From Shewanella sp. (GTDB lineage: Bacteria > Pseudomonadota > Gammaproteobacteria > Enterobacterales > Shewanellaceae): DNA of 62,499 bases. The position numbers and the translations under genes are program-made. Positions 48,517 through 61,147 of the stretch are shown here, piece after piece. Location of the stretch: positions 1 through 62,499 of the forward strand of contig NZ_JABSSM010000010.1 of assembly GCF_013214165.1 (NCBI RefSeq). The letters are read 5' to 3'. Each line of letters starts with the position of its first letter. The first letter of the stretch is position 1. The notes under the pieces were generated by a model that was not told where the DNA came from, did not search any database, and worked only from the letters and a program-made list of their open reading frames with translations.

Positions 48517-49442
48517 TAGAGGTACTCACTCCCGGATTTCACACCACAGTTCAAGATCTGGGACGCACAGGTTATCGTCACATAGGCGTATCAGTCTCGG
48601 GCGCATTAGATCCACAAGCCTTGATGCTGGCCAATCGTTTAGTCGCTAATCCTGATAACGCTGCAGGCCTCGAGGTCACGGCGGGAACATTGGAGCTCAA
48701 ATTTCACCGTGATGCCTGGTTTAGCCTGACGGGAGCCGACTATGAGATCAAGATAGGCACTAGGGGAATATGGCATGGCTGGCGCAGCAAGATTAACGCC
48801 GGAGAAACCCTCACCTTAAGAGGACCAAAATCCGGAATGCGCGGCTATCTCGCCGTCGATGGCGGCATAGATGTGCCTATTGCTTTGGGATCGAGATCGA
48901 CACTCATAGCCGCCGAACTAGGCGGCCACCAAGGTCGCGCCCTCAAGGCAGGGGATCATCTCCCCTTAGGAGAGAAACACTCACTTTCTAAGCCTATTGG
49001 CGCGGTGCACAGAGCTTATTCTAATGAGGTACGCGCCCTACCAGGGCCCGAAATGGCCCTGTTTACCCAGCAATCACGTAAAGTATTCTGGACTAGTCAG
49101 TGGCAAGTCTCTAACGACAGTAACCGCATGGGAGCACGTTTATCCGGTGAGGCATTAGACTTAGAGCAAGCACAAAGCTTAAACTCACATGCTGTGATGC
49201 CTGGCACCATTCAGGTACCGCCATCGGGTCAGCCCATAGTCCTGCTAGCCGATGGTCAGACGACCGGTGGCTATCCTAAGATAGCCACAGTGATTGAAGC
49301 CGATCTCTGGAAGCTAGCGCAGACAAGGCCAGGGCAAAAATTGCAATTTATTCACGTGAGTCCAAATCAGGCGGAAGACGCGAACTATGAATGGCAGCAG
49401 TATTTTTATCGCCTCCAAAGAGCGATAGATACTAATAGCTAA
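48513..49442 (+). CDS. pxpC: 5-oxoprolinase subunit PxpC (KipA-like)
   Basis: The 309-residue partner of PxpB begins IEVLTPGFHTTVQDLGRTGY and contains VSGALDPQALMLANRLVANP, DGGIDVPIALGSRSTLIAAE, SNDSNRMGARLSGEAL and GQPIVLLADGQTTGGYPKIA, all characteristic of the biotin-dependent carboxylase-like family to which PxpC belongs. pxpA follows after about 140 bases. Confidence 0.93.
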   Translation: MIEVLTPGFHTTVQDLGRTGYRHIGVSVSGALDPQALMLANRLVANPDNAAGLEVTAGTLELKFHRDAWFSLTGADYEIKIGTRGIWHGWRSKINAGETLTLRGPKSGMRGYLAVDGGIDVPIALGSRSTLIAAELGGHQGRALKAGDHLPLGEKHSLSKPIGAVHRAYSNEVRALPGPEMALFTQQSRKVFWTSQWQVSNDSNRMGARLSGEALDLEQAQSLNSHAVMPGTIQVPPSGQPIVLLADGQTTGGYPKIATVIEADLWKLAQTRPGQKLQFIHVSPNQAEDANYEWQQYFYRLQRAIDTNS

Positions 49443-49585
49443 GAAGGTCTCGAGTTACTAGCTTCGGGCTAAAGAAAAGCTAGAGGGTGACGAGTTTAAA
49501 AGCTAAATTCTGAAATAAATTCATGATGACAGCAACAGAAAATTGTTTAGGACTCTTGCTTACAACTAACAATAGGCGGTCAATC

Positions 49586-50329
49586 ATGTCATCGAGTCCA
49601 AGAGCTTACCCGATAGATCTCAATGCCGACTTAGGTGAAGGTGGCGCCAATGATGCGGCCCTGCTGCGAGTGATCACTTCGGCCAATATCGCCTGCGGAG
49701 GTCATGCCGGCGATCAATCAAGTATGCAGACCACAGTGAAACTCGCGCTAGCCTCTGGGGTTAACATTGGCGCTCACCCCAGCTTTCCCGATCGTAAAAA
49801 CTTTGGCCGTCTGCCCATGGACATTTCTGACCAAGCACTATCGAGCACACTCGAACGACAAATCAGCTCATTAAAAGCCGTATGTGACTCCCAAGGCGCT
49901 AAATTGTTCCACGTGAAACCTCACGGTGCGCTTTATAACCAGGCAGCGTTCAGCGAGCATTTAGGCCTAGTATTGATTAATGCCATAAAACGCATAGATC
50001 CAAGTTTAAAACTGATGATCTTAGCAGCCAGCCCTCTGGTGCAACTGGCAAGACACCAAGGACTCGATGTGATCGAAGAAGCCTTCGCCGATCGGCGATA
50101 TTTAGCCAACGCCAGCCTGGCTCCCAGACAGATGAAGGGCGCCGTGATAGAGGACGATGCTCAAGCCATGTCACAGGTTGAGCTGTTACTCGCGAATGAA
50201 CCGCTACCGACACTCGATGGAGCCTGGTTACGACTGAAGGCCGATAGCATCTGTATACACGGGGATAATGAGCATGCACTCAGCTTTGCCAAGCTGATAA
50301 GCCAGAGGCTTAAACGAATGAGAAACTAG
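49586..50329 (+). CDS. pxpA: 5-oxoprolinase subunit PxpA (LamB/YcsF family)
   Basis: The 247-residue LamB/YcsF-family protein is the third part of the ATP-dependent 5-oxoprolinase. It has IDLNADLGEGGANDAALLRV, SANIACGGHAGDQSSMQTTV, FHVKPHGALYN and IEEAFADRRYLANASLAPR. The ATG at 49586 has AGGCGG upstream and starts the family N-terminus; the frame extends to 49523 but that part is not conserved. An imperfect parS lies inside the gene at 49905-49920. Confidence 0.93.
   Translation: MSSSPRAYPIDLNADLGEGGANDAALLRVITSANIACGGHAGDQSSMQTTVKLALASGVNIGAHPSFPDRKNFGRLPMDISDQALSSTLERQISSLKAVCDSQGAKLFHVKPHGALYNQAAFSEHLGLVLINAIKRIDPSLKLMILAASPLVQLARHQGLDVIEEAFADRRYLANASLAPRQMKGAVIEDDAQAMSQVELLLANEPLPTLDGAWLRLKADSICIHGDNEHALSFAKLISQRLKRMRN
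49905..49920. promoter_or_regulatory. parS-like site 4 (imperfect, inside pxpA)
   Basis: TGTTCCACGTGAAACC keeps the CCACGTG core and the outer TGTT, mixing the two common parS half-sites (GTTCCAC and GTGAAAC). Two changes from a perfect palindrome may lower ParB affinity. Confidence 0.6.
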
Positions 50330-50451
50330 CTTTAGGACTGTGGACGCAGAGCTTAAATACAGGAATACCAGTAGCCCAAGCATACAGACTACCTCGTTAA
50401 AATACAAAAAAGCCCAGGACAACTCCCGAGCTTTAACTAAAAAATCAACCC

Positions 50452-51168
50452 TTAGATTTTACTGTACACCAATACCATAGAGCCGTTGCGCATAATATGC
50501 TCTTCAACTTCGAGATCTGGGTTGCTTACTTTAAAAGCCTCTACATAATCAATAGTTTCAAATACAGAATTATGATACGCGCGGATCAGACAAGATGATG
50601 GCTTACAGTAGTGATAATTAATATCCAGTTCATCAAATCCCCCCCCCCAATTCGACACCCAGTTCGCCTCGGTCTCAGTGAAACTACTCACCACCAGCTC
50701 CAGGTACTGATCTGGATCTGACAGTATCAGTTTGGCAACGTCCGATGGCATGCCGTTAAAGGCAATCCCCTGGTTATTATGACGCGGCAGATACATCACC
50801 CCATCATGGAAAAATGGGCCTTTTTTCAAGGAATAAATCTCAAATAACTGCTGGTATTTGTCATCACCTAAAACAACTCTAGGTAAATGTATTGACTTCA
50901 GTTCTACAGCTACCCGTTCATCATTGGGAAGATCGGGTTCAAGGTGATGATTAGCAGCTGCGGAAGCAACATCATAAAAATCAGTGTGAGGCTCATAAAT
51001 TATCAATGAGTTAATGACGATATCAGCTACAACTTCCTCTTGAACACTAGCATCATTTTTGGCTGCTTCAAGGTTTTTATCTAGTTCATTAACAGGATAA
51101 AAATAAATAAAACCAATCCCGATAACCAAGGCTAACGTTATAGTTATAATAGGTGAGAATAATTTCAT
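50452..51168 (-). CDS. Membrane-anchored protein with a G10 tract (third gene of the Cys-peptide operon)
   Basis: The 238-residue protein has one N-terminal transmembrane segment (SPIITITLALVIGIGFIYFY) and an extracytoplasmic domain of no family I know. It includes VAVELKSIHLPRVVLGDDKY, FHDGVMYLPRHNNQGIAF and YHYCKPSSCLIRAYHNSVFE, with one CKPSSC pair. Ten consecutive G (50639-50648 as C on the plus strand) encode WGGGF; slippage there would switch the frame. The start at 51168 has GGAAG upstream; an ATG at 51186 abuts the previous stop. It follows two secreted Cys-rich peptides. Confidence 0.6.
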   Translation of the reverse strand: MKLFSPIITITLALVIGIGFIYFYPVNELDKNLEAAKNDASVQEEVVADIVINSLIIYEPHTDFYDVASAAANHHLEPDLPNDERVAVELKSIHLPRVVLGDDKYQQLFEIYSLKKGPFFHDGVMYLPRHNNQGIAFNGMPSDVAKLILSDPDQYLELVVSSFTETEANWVSNWGGGFDELDINYHYCKPSSCLIRAYHNSVFETIDYVEAFKVSNPDLEVEEHIMRNGSMVLVYSKI

Positions 51169-51186
51169 ATGTTGCGCTTCCGGCAT

Positions 51187-51324
51187 TTATCTACAAGCTT
51201 CTATAGGGCAAATCCAGCCACCATGAGTTCGATCACACTTGCTTGACTCACAAGTCATTGGCGCAGCAATAGCACCACCAATAACGCTGCCGACTAACAA
51301 ACAGATAGCGATTGTTATTTTCAT
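51187..51324 (-). CDS. Small secreted four-cysteine peptide B (45 residues)
   Basis: The peptide starts KITIAICLLVGSVIGGAIAA, a clear signal, and the predicted mature part of about 24 residues holds Cys25, 30, 39 and 44 with HGGWICPIEACR at the end. The even cysteine number suggests two disulfides after export. GAGG precedes the ATG inside the end of peptide A's gene, 10 bases downstream of its stop, so the two are coupled. I know no family. A toxin, signal or structural role is open. Confidence 0.6.
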   Translation of the reverse strand: MKITIAICLLVGSVIGGAIAAPMTCESSKCDRTHGGWICPIEACR

Positions 51325-51334
51325 TGGTTTAACC

Positions 51335-51460
51335 TCACTTATCTTGACAGTAACAGGTGTCGCTATCACAGACACAATCTAAATCTACAGGCTCAGCAGT
51401 AGCTGGATTAAATACACCAAAACAGAAAAATAATATGGCTAATTTACTCGATTTTTTCAT
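51335..51460 (-). CDS. Small secreted four-cysteine peptide A (41 residues)
   Basis: The gene starts ATG at 51460 with GGAA eight bases upstream. It encodes KKSSKLAILFFCFGVFNPA then TA as signal, followed by a 19-residue mature part, EPVDLDCVCDSDTCYCQDK, with Cys29, 31, 36 and 38. It is acidic. It is the first of three tightly packed leftward genes (peptide A, peptide B, membrane-anchored protein). No known family is recognised. Confidence 0.55.
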   Translation of the reverse strand: MKKSSKLAILFFCFGVFNPATAEPVDLDCVCDSDTCYCQDK

Positions 51461-51820
51461 TGCAATGATTCCATTCAACAATTAAGAAGCACAAGCATAA
51501 CAATGAGATAAATATTATTCAACATGCTTTAAGTAATAAAACCCTGTCTTAAGCGTCCATACGCTTGAAAGACATTACCTATATCCCTATGGGTCATGCC
51601 GTGAATGCCTATACCTTTTACTTTCAAACAAAGGGAACATTAATGGCCAGACATAAACCCCCTCCTAGACCATGACCACCAAGGAGGGTGGAAATGCGCT
51701 ACAGATGTCGGGAACATCTGGCACCCATGGTCCTCGGGGATAAATACTTCCAGACATAAACCCCCTCCTAGTACCTCCTGTACTCCGGGGATAAGCACTC
51801 TATAAAAAAGGTCCATGTAC
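51461..51820. repeat. Gene-free gap with intergenic repeats
   Basis: CCAGACATAAACCCCCTCCT occurs at 51647 and again at 51750, each near a CTC(C)GGGGATAA block. A hairpin AGATGT/ACATCT lies between (51702-51719). The layout resembles interspersed intergenic repeats, not a gene. A leftward 60-codon frame here is not credible. Confidence 0.55.
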
Positions 51821-51855
51821 AAAAAAGCCCCAGATTTCTCTAGGGCTTTTATTTT
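51821..51855. terminator. Intrinsic terminator downstream of gyrB
   Basis: AAAAAAGCCC and GGGCTTTTAT flank the loop CAGATTTCTCTA. It works in both directions and probably ends the leftward dnaA-dnaN-recF-gyrB transcript. Confidence 0.75.
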
Positions 51856-51913
51856 TCTCTTTTGCTGTTAGCTTTTAGCTTTTAGCACTAAACGTTAGCT
51901 CAAACATCTTTTT

Positions 51914-51957
51914 GCCACACAGTGGCATCAATAGAGATGCGCGGCAGATCTATTTAG
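51914..51957. repeat. Cousin of the pepQ-side repeat, after gyrB
   Basis: GCCACACAGTGGC, ATAGAGATGCGCGGCAGATC and TATTTAG match 28241-28284 (GCCACGCAGTGGC, ATAGAGATGCGCAGCAGATC, TATTAG). Both lie immediately downstream of a leftward gene. Confidence 0.65.
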
Positions 51958-51966
51958 ACGACCTAT

Positions 51967-55486
<3,520 letters not shown>

Positions 55487-55635
55487 TTATGGCTCATTAA
55501 TCACTTATTCGGGCAAACTAACAAGATGCGCGTAATTTAACGGATAAAAACAGTGCAAATCATCAGGTGTAAAATTCAAATAGCCAAGAAGATTAGCATA
55601 TCCACAGACCACATCAAAGGGCAGATTTCATCCAC

Positions 55636-55660
55636 AAAAAAGGCTGCGTTAGCAGCCTCT
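55636..55660 (-). terminator. Intrinsic terminator after dnaN
   Basis: On the minus strand GGCTGC-TAAC-GCAGCC is followed by TTTTTT. It lies between dnaN and recF and would partly uncouple recF-gyrB from dnaA-dnaN. Confidence 0.75.
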
Positions 55661-55696
55661 TCAATATTAATTTGGGTTTATACCATCGAATGAAGA

Positions 55697-56797
55697 CTAG
55701 AGCCTCATCGGCATGACCACATACATAGAATTTTCTTCGATATGATTCTCGATCAGCGCACTGGAGTTGCCATCGATAAGCGTGATACGCACATCGTCCG
55801 AGGGTAAGTTATTGAGCACGTCCAACAGATAACTGACATTGAAGCCTATTTCCAATGGAGTGTTATCATATTCCACATCGATGATCTCCTCGGCTTCTTC
55901 CTGCTCAGGGTTATTAGCGGTGATCTTAAGCAGGTTATTTTCTAACTGTACCCGCACACCACGGAACTTCTCATTCGACAGGATAGAGGCGCGCAGCAGA
56001 GCCTGTTTAAGCTGGTTTCTACTGGCGATAACCACTTTATCGCCCCCCTTAGGCAAGACTCGACGATAATCGGGGAAACGCCCGTCAACGAGCTTACTGG
56101 TCAACACGGCACTGGATGTCGTCGCGCGTATGGCATTATCGCCTATGGCGATAGTCACATCTAAATCTTCACCTTCGAACAGACGTTGCAGCTCGATGAC
56201 ACCCTTACGGGGCACGATCACCTGCTTCTCGGGCAGAGTCGCCTCAATTTGACGATGACTCAAGGCTAAGCGATGACCGTCGGTGGCAATGGCACGCAGT
56301 ACATTGCCATCGGTTTCCAGTAGCAGGCCGTTGAGGTAATAACGCACATCCTGGTTAGCCATGGAGAACTGAGTCGCATCTATGATCGACTTGAGTATGC
56401 CCTGCTTGATGGTAAATTCGATATCAGACTCGAACGCCTCGACATTGGGATACTCTTCCGCCGGCAGTGTCGCTAAGGTAAAGCGACTGCGACCGGACCT
56501 GAGTAACAGGCGATTTTCCTGTTGCTCAATCTTTATCTCGACCTGATCGGGGAGTGATTTAACGATATCGAGAAATTTCTTCGCCGGAACGGTAGTACGT
56601 CCCTCGCGAACATCGCCTTCTAACTGAACCTGACCGACTAATTCGACCTCAAGGTCGGTACCGGTCATCTTAAGTGAGTGACCACTCACTTCAACTAAGA
56701 GGTTTGCCAGAATAGGCAAGTTATGTCTTCTCTCCACCGCTCCATTAACTAATTGCAGCGGCTTTAATAGGGCATCCCTATCAATTGAAAATTTCAT
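55697..56797 (-). CDS. dnaN: DNA polymerase III sliding clamp (beta subunit)
   Basis: The beta clamp ring tethers polymerase to DNA. The ATG at 56797 gives 366 residues, equal to E. coli, starting KFSIDRDALLKPLQLVNGAV; three more residues from an upstream TTG are unlikely. Typical blocks are RHNLPILANLLVEV, ATDGHRLALSHRQIEA and the C-terminal ENSMYVVMPMRL. It starts 19 bases after the dnaA stop, in one operon. Confidence 0.97.
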   Translation of the reverse strand: MKFSIDRDALLKPLQLVNGAVERRHNLPILANLLVEVSGHSLKMTGTDLEVELVGQVQLEGDVREGRTTVPAKKFLDIVKSLPDQVEIKIEQQENRLLLRSGRSRFTLATLPAEEYPNVEAFESDIEFTIKQGILKSIIDATQFSMANQDVRYYLNGLLLETDGNVLRAIATDGHRLALSHRQIEATLPEKQVIVPRKGVIELQRLFEGEDLDVTIAIGDNAIRATTSSAVLTSKLVDGRFPDYRRVLPKGGDKVVIASRNQLKQALLRASILSNEKFRGVRVQLENNLLKITANNPEQEEAEEIIDVEYDNTPLEIGFNVSYLLDVLNNLPSDDVRITLIDGNSSALIENHIEENSMYVVMPMRL

Positions 56798-56816
56798 CAG
56801 TTTCAATTTCCCAGAT

Positions 56817-58205
56817 TTATGAAGATAGCGTACGGATCAAGTTAGCATAATCTTCTTTAATGTCATGACTTTCTTCGCGCAACTGTGCAATTTTACGACA
56901 TGCGTGTAACACAGTTGTATGGTCACGACCACCAAAAGCATCCCCTATCTCAGGTAAGCTCTGGTTGGTTAATTCTTTCGATAACGCCATAGCCACCTGA
57001 CGAGGTCTGGCGACACTACGAGAACGGCGCTTAGACAGCATATCTGCCATCTTGATCTTATAATATTCGGCAACCGTCTTTTGAATGTTATCTATGGTGA
57101 CTAATTTTTCCTGCAACGCCAGCAGATCTCGCAAGGCTTCGCGGACGAAATCTATGGTGATTGGGCGACCGGTAAAATTAGCATTCGCTATGACTCGATT
57201 CAATGCCCCTTCGAGTTCACGAACATTAGAACGTAATCGCTTAGCGATGAAGAAAGCGACTTCATCGGGTAGATTGACACCACTCTCCTGCGCCTTACGC
57301 ATCAGGATGGCCACACGAGTCTCTAATTCAGGCGGCTCGATAGCTACGGTCAAGCCCCAACCGAAACGAGACTTGAGACGATCTTCTACACCATCGATCT
57401 CTTTGGGGTACTTATCTGAGGTCAAGATCACCTGATGATTGCCTTCCAATAACGCATTGAAGGTATGGAAGAACTCTTCCTGGGATCTGTCTTTATTGGC
57501 AAAGAATTGAATATCATCGATAAACAATGCATCGACGCTACGGTAATAGCGTTTGAACTCTTCGATGGCATTATTCTGTAGGGCTTTCACCATATCCTGA
57601 ACGAAACGCTCAGAATGCATGTAGACCACTTTGGCATTGGGATTATTCTTGATGATGGCATTGCCCACGGCGTGTAACAGGTGGGTCTTACCTAGGCCGG
57701 TTCCGCCGTAGAGGAATAATGGGTTGTAAGCACCGCCAGGATTTTCGGCGACTTGCTGCGCCGCAGCCTTGCCTAATTGATTCGATTTACCCTCGACAAA
57801 GTTGTCAAACTGATAAGCCGGATTAATATTACTTCTGTGATTCGCCGTGATAGCCGGTTCGGGCATATTCACATTAAATGACGTCTTGGTCGGCCTGGTA
57901 TTCATCTGGACTCTCGGGGGAGCCATTGCAGGCATCGCCTGAACCGGGCGTGGAGCCGCAGGCTTGCTGCCTATATCGAAACGTAACTTAGGCGCATCAC
58001 TACCTAGCTGCTCAGTAAAAAACTGATTGATGATGTTGATATACTTGTCTCTGACCCAGTCGAGTACGAAGCGATTTGGCGCGTAGAGAACCAGAGTGTC
58101 CCCATCCATTTCTGCTTGTAACGGTCTGATCCACATGCTGAATTGTTGAGACGAAAGCTCATCTTGTAGTCGTCCGAGACATTGCTGCCAAAGTGTAACC
58201 GCCAC
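56817..58205 (-). CDS. dnaA: Chromosomal replication initiator DnaA
   Basis: DnaA-ATP binds DnaA boxes and opens the origin. The 462-residue protein has the N-terminal DnaB-contact domain ([20 protein letters not shown]), a Pro-rich linker, AAA+ Walker [18 protein letters not shown], Walker [21 protein letters not shown] and the C-terminal DNA-binding helix-turn-helix with [20 protein letters not shown]. The start is GTG at 58205 with GGGGAT upstream. Confidence 0.98.
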   Translation of the reverse strand: MAVTLWQQCLGRLQDELSSQQFSMWIRPLQAEMDGDTLVLYAPNRFVLDWVRDKYINIINQFFTEQLGSDAPKLRFDIGSKPAAPRPVQAMPAMAPPRVQMNTRPTKTSFNVNMPEPAITANHRSNINPAYQFDNFVEGKSNQLGKAAAQQVAENPGGAYNPLFLYGGTGLGKTHLLHAVGNAIIKNNPNAKVVYMHSERFVQDMVKALQNNAIEEFKRYYRSVDALFIDDIQFFANKDRSQEEFFHTFNALLEGNHQVILTSDKYPKEIDGVEDRLKSRFGWGLTVAIEPPELETRVAILMRKAQESGVNLPDEVAFFIAKRLRSNVRELEGALNRVIANANFTGRPITIDFVREALRDLLALQEKLVTIDNIQKTVAEYYKIKMADMLSKRRSRSVARPRQVAMALSKELTNQSLPEIGDAFGGRDHTTVLHACRKIAQLREESHDIKEDYANLIRTLSS

Positions 58206-58480
58206 GTACTTATCCCCAAAAGATCATACAAAGAGGGCTATTCTATAGTGAGAGCCCTAGGATCGCTATCCTTATAATATAATTATCCCCAGATAGATCA
58301 GCTTTAACATATGACACAGATCCAAAAGGATCTACAGCGATCTTATTATTTGAAAAAAGCGGCAAAACCAGCTTTATAAAGCGATCCGAATCGATCTATA
58401 ATTAGCGGACTTAGATCGGCTAAGTGATCACTGGATCCACAAGATGTAGTGGTCATGCACAGAGTTATCCACAACTTCTG
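58206..58480. other. Origin-like region (oriC candidate) between dnaA and rpmH
   Basis: Eleven GATC (Dam/SeqA) sites lie between 58222 and 58437. There is one perfect DnaA box, TTATCCACA (58465-58473), and two one-mismatch boxes, TTATCCCCA, at 58210 and 58283. GATC-led AT-rich elements like the E. coli 13-mers are GATCTTATTATTTG (58339) and GATCTATAATTAG (58393). This is the pattern of a gammaproteobacterial origin. The gap also holds the dnaA promoter, and a further origin beside mnmG is possible, so a role restricted to dnaA control cannot be excluded. Confidence 0.65.
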
Positions 58481-58545
58481 GTGGCTTGGGCTAGGTCGGC
58501 TAGAAAATAAATGGCTAGAATTTTGACACTTGATGCGTTTGCTTG

Positions 58546-58574
58546 TTGACGGGCATTGTTAAAGTGATTACAAT
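58546..58574 (+). promoter_or_regulatory. rpmH-rnpA promoter
   Basis: TTGACG (58546-58551), a 17-base spacer and TACAAT (58569-58574) lie about 80 bases before rpmH. It is a strong sigma-70 type match for a highly expressed ribosomal protein gene. Confidence 0.75.
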
Positions 58575-58652
58575 TCGGCCTCTTTTTTACCCCTATTACT
58601 CAATTTTGAGAATGTGGGTTTTTTTCAACTAACATAAAGACGGATTGCCACA

Positions 58653-58790
58653 ATGAGTAAACGTACTTTTCAACCAAGCAACCTAAAGCGCAAGCGTTCT
58701 CACGGATTCCGCGCTCGTATGGCTACAGTTGGAGGCCGCAAGGTCCTAGCTCGTCGTCGTGCTAAAGGTCGCGCTCGTCTTTCTGCTTAA
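58653..58790 (+). CDS. rpmH: 50S ribosomal protein L34
   Basis: The 45-residue, very basic protein begins [20 protein letters not shown] and ends [11 protein letters not shown], the near-invariant L34 sequence of the large subunit. It was found by eye because it is very short. It is followed by rnpA nine bases downstream, the universal order. Confidence 0.98.
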
Positions 58791-58798
58791 CAGTAGAA

Positions 58799-59161
58799 AT
58801 GCAAGTGACTAGCTATACCTTTACGCGGGAGTTACGTTTGTTAACTCCCGCGCAATTCAAATCTGTATTTGCAAAACCTATCAAAGCCTCTTCCGCTGAA
58901 ATAACCTTACTTGCTATTCCGAATTCTGAGCAACATCCGCGTATTGGATTAACCGTTGCTAAGCGTTTTGTTAAGAAAGCCCACCAGCGAAACAGAATTA
59001 AACGTATCATCCGTGATAACTTTCGTTTGCATCAGCACGAATTACCTCCGGTCGATATTGTCGTTTTGGTCAGAAATGGCGTCGTAGAGATGGAAAATGC
59101 AGAGCTCCATAAATTGGTAGAAAAGCTATGGCGAAAACTCAGTCGCCGCTACAATGGCTAG
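58799..59161 (+). CDS. rnpA: Ribonuclease P protein component
   Basis: RnpA binds the RNase P RNA and helps 5' processing of tRNA precursors. The 120-residue protein has the RNR motif in [20 protein letters not shown] and a conserved IVVLVRNGV strand. Its 3' end overlaps yidD by 34 bases, as is common. Confidence 0.97.
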   Translation: MQVTSYTFTRELRLLTPAQFKSVFAKPIKASSAEITLLAIPNSEQHPRIGLTVAKRFVKKAHQRNRIKRIIRDNFRLHQHELPPVDIVVLVRNGVVEMENAELHKLVEKLWRKLSRRYNG

Positions 59162-59385
59162 CAACCACGATTATTCGTGGCTACCAAATATTTATAAGCC
59201 CCCTGCTGGGGGCTAATAAGTGCCGCTTTCATCCAACATGCTCATATTATGCTATCGAAGCCATTCGTTTGCATGGATTTGTAAAAGGTAGTTGGCTTAC
59301 AGCAAGACGCGTATTAAAATGCCACCCTTTGCATCCGGGCGGTATTGACCCCGTCCCCTCAAAAAAACACAGGTGTAATAAATAG
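59128..59385 (+). CDS. yidD: Membrane protein insertion efficiency factor YidD
   Basis: YidD is a small, basic, inner-face membrane-associated protein that aids YidC-dependent insertion. The 85-residue protein has the family core [20 protein letters not shown], then [16 protein letters not shown] and [17 protein letters not shown]. It overlaps rnpA and precedes yidC by three bases. Confidence 0.95.
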   Translation: MAKTQSPLQWLATTIIRGYQIFISPLLGANKCRFHPTCSYYAIEAIRLHGFVKGSWLTARRVLKCHPLHPGGIDPVPSKKHRCNK

Positions 59386-59388
59386 GCT

Positions 59389-61023
59389 ATGGAATCTCAA
59401 CGCAATATATTACTTATCGGTCTGCTTTTTGTCAGCTTTTTGCTTTGGCAACAGTGGCAGATGGATCAAGCTCCACAACCAGTGGCTACCGAAACAAGTT
59501 CGGTAACGACTGCAGCAAATGCTAGCAGCGCGCACGGTTCTGATGTCCCAGATGCTGATTCAGCACTTCCAGCTGCAGTTATCGCTTCGAAAGAATTGAT
59601 CACGGTGACTACCGACCAACTCATCATCAAGATTAACCCCATCGGTGGTGATATCGTCTTCTCGGCTTTGGTTGAACATAAGCTAGAACTGGAAAGTGAC
59701 GACCCATTCATTCTTCTGGAACAGACTAACGATATAAACTACATAGCTCAGAGTGGTCTTATCGGTCGTAACGGTATCGACAGCAGCACTAAGGGCCGTG
59801 CTCACTTCGACAGTGCATCACGCCAATATACTATGTCTGCGGGTCAGGATACGCTCGAAGTCCCCTTGACCTATGTAGCTGACAACGGCGCTAAGTACAC
59901 TAAGATGTTTATCTTTCACCGTGGTCAATTCAAGATTGATGTCGACTATGTGATCGACAACATCACAGCTGAGCAGCTTCAGGTGCAGATGTACGGCCAG
60001 ATCAAGCACAGTATCAAGGAAAGCGAAAGCAGCATGATGATGCCGACGTATCGTGGTGCCGCCTTCTCTACTACAGACATTCGTTACGAGAAATACAGTT
60101 TCGATGATATGGCTGACAAGAATCTGGATAAGCAGACCCTAGGTGGTTGGGCAGCTATGCTACAACACTACTTCGTTTCTGCCTGGATACCACCAGCTGA
60201 CGACCAAAACACCATTTTTTCCAGTTTAAGTGCCGGCGGTCAGGCCAATATCGGTTTCCGTGGCGCCATCTATGATGTTGCACCGGGTGCGACTCAGACG
60301 ATCAATGCTCAGTTCTATGTCGGTCCTAAAGATCAGGCTGCCCTGTCTGAAATCTCTGACTCACTTAACCTAGTAGTTGATTATGGTTTCCTCTGGTGGA
60401 TAGCAGTGCCTATCAACAAGTTACTCATGTTCTTCCAGTCATTGGTCTCTAACTGGGGTCTGGCGATTATCCTCATCACGCTGACAGTGCGTGGTATGTT
60501 ATTCCCGCTCACTAAGGCGCAGTACACCTCTATGGCTAAGATGCGTAATCTACAGCCTAAGCTTGCTGAGATGAAGGAACGCTTCGGCGATGACCGTCAG
60601 AAGATGGGTCAGGCCATGATGGAGCTGTACAAGAAAGAGAAAGTTAACCCCATGGGTGGCTGTCTGCCAATCTTGCTACAGATGCCAATCTTCATCGCAC
60701 TCTACTGGGTACTACTAGAAAGTGTTGAATTGCGTCATGCACCATTCATGTTATGGATCACCGATTTATCGGTACAAGATCCTTACTACGTGATGCCGAT
60801 TCTGATGGGTATCTCCATGTTCGTCATGCAGAAGATGCAGCCAATGGCACCGACCATGGATCCAATGCAACAGAAGATGATGCAGTGGATGCCTGTGGTA
60901 TTTACCGTGTTCTTCCTCTGGTTCCCTGCCGGTCTGGTACTTTACTGGTTAGTCGGTAACCTAGTGGCTATCACCCAGCAGAAGATCATCTACGCGGGTC
61001 TGGCGAAGAAAGGCTTAAAATAA
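59389..61023 (+). CDS. yidC: Membrane protein insertase YidC
   Basis: YidC inserts proteins into the inner membrane alone or with SecYEG. The 544-residue protein has an N-terminal anchor ([17 protein letters not shown]), a large periplasmic domain (about residues 60-340), and the conserved insertase core with [20 protein letters not shown] and [20 protein letters not shown]. Length is as in E. coli (548). A terminator separates it from mnmE. Confidence 0.97.
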   Translation: MESQRNILLIGLLFVSFLLWQQWQMDQAPQPVATETSSVTTAANASSAHGSDVPDADSALPAAVIASKELITVTTDQLIIKINPIGGDIVFSALVEHKLELESDDPFILLEQTNDINYIAQSGLIGRNGIDSSTKGRAHFDSASRQYTMSAGQDTLEVPLTYVADNGAKYTKMFIFHRGQFKIDVDYVIDNITAEQLQVQMYGQIKHSIKESESSMMMPTYRGAAFSTTDIRYEKYSFDDMADKNLDKQTLGGWAAMLQHYFVSAWIPPADDQNTIFSSLSAGGQANIGFRGAIYDVAPGATQTINAQFYVGPKDQAALSEISDSLNLVVDYGFLWWIAVPINKLLMFFQSLVSNWGLAIILITLTVRGMLFPLTKAQYTSMAKMRNLQPKLAEMKERFGDDRQKMGQAMMELYKKEKVNPMGGCLPILLQMPIFIALYWVLLESVELRHAPFMLWITDLSVQDPYYVMPILMGISMFVMQKMQPMAPTMDPMQQKMMQWMPVVFTVFFLWFPAGLVLYWLVGNLVAITQQKIIYAGLAKKGLK

Positions 61024-61048
61024 GTCTGCAACCAAACCAGCGTTAACT

Positions 61049-61090
61049 GAAAAGCGGTTTAATACTTAGGTATTAACCGCTTTTTCTTTT
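61049..61090 (+). terminator. Intrinsic terminator after yidC
   Basis: AAAGCGGTTTAATAC and GTATTAACCGCTTT pair around TTAG, followed by TTTTTC. It ends the rpmH-yidC unit before mnmE. Confidence 0.85.
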
Positions 61091-61147
61091 TATGAGAGAC
61101 TGAGTTTTTCAGTGTTTAATCCATAATTCAGCGTAGGGATCACAGTA

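Noticed and set aside
51640..51822. 60-codon leftward frame between the peptide operon and gyrB
   Set aside because: It is made of duplicated intergenic repeat DNA, with no ribosome binding site.
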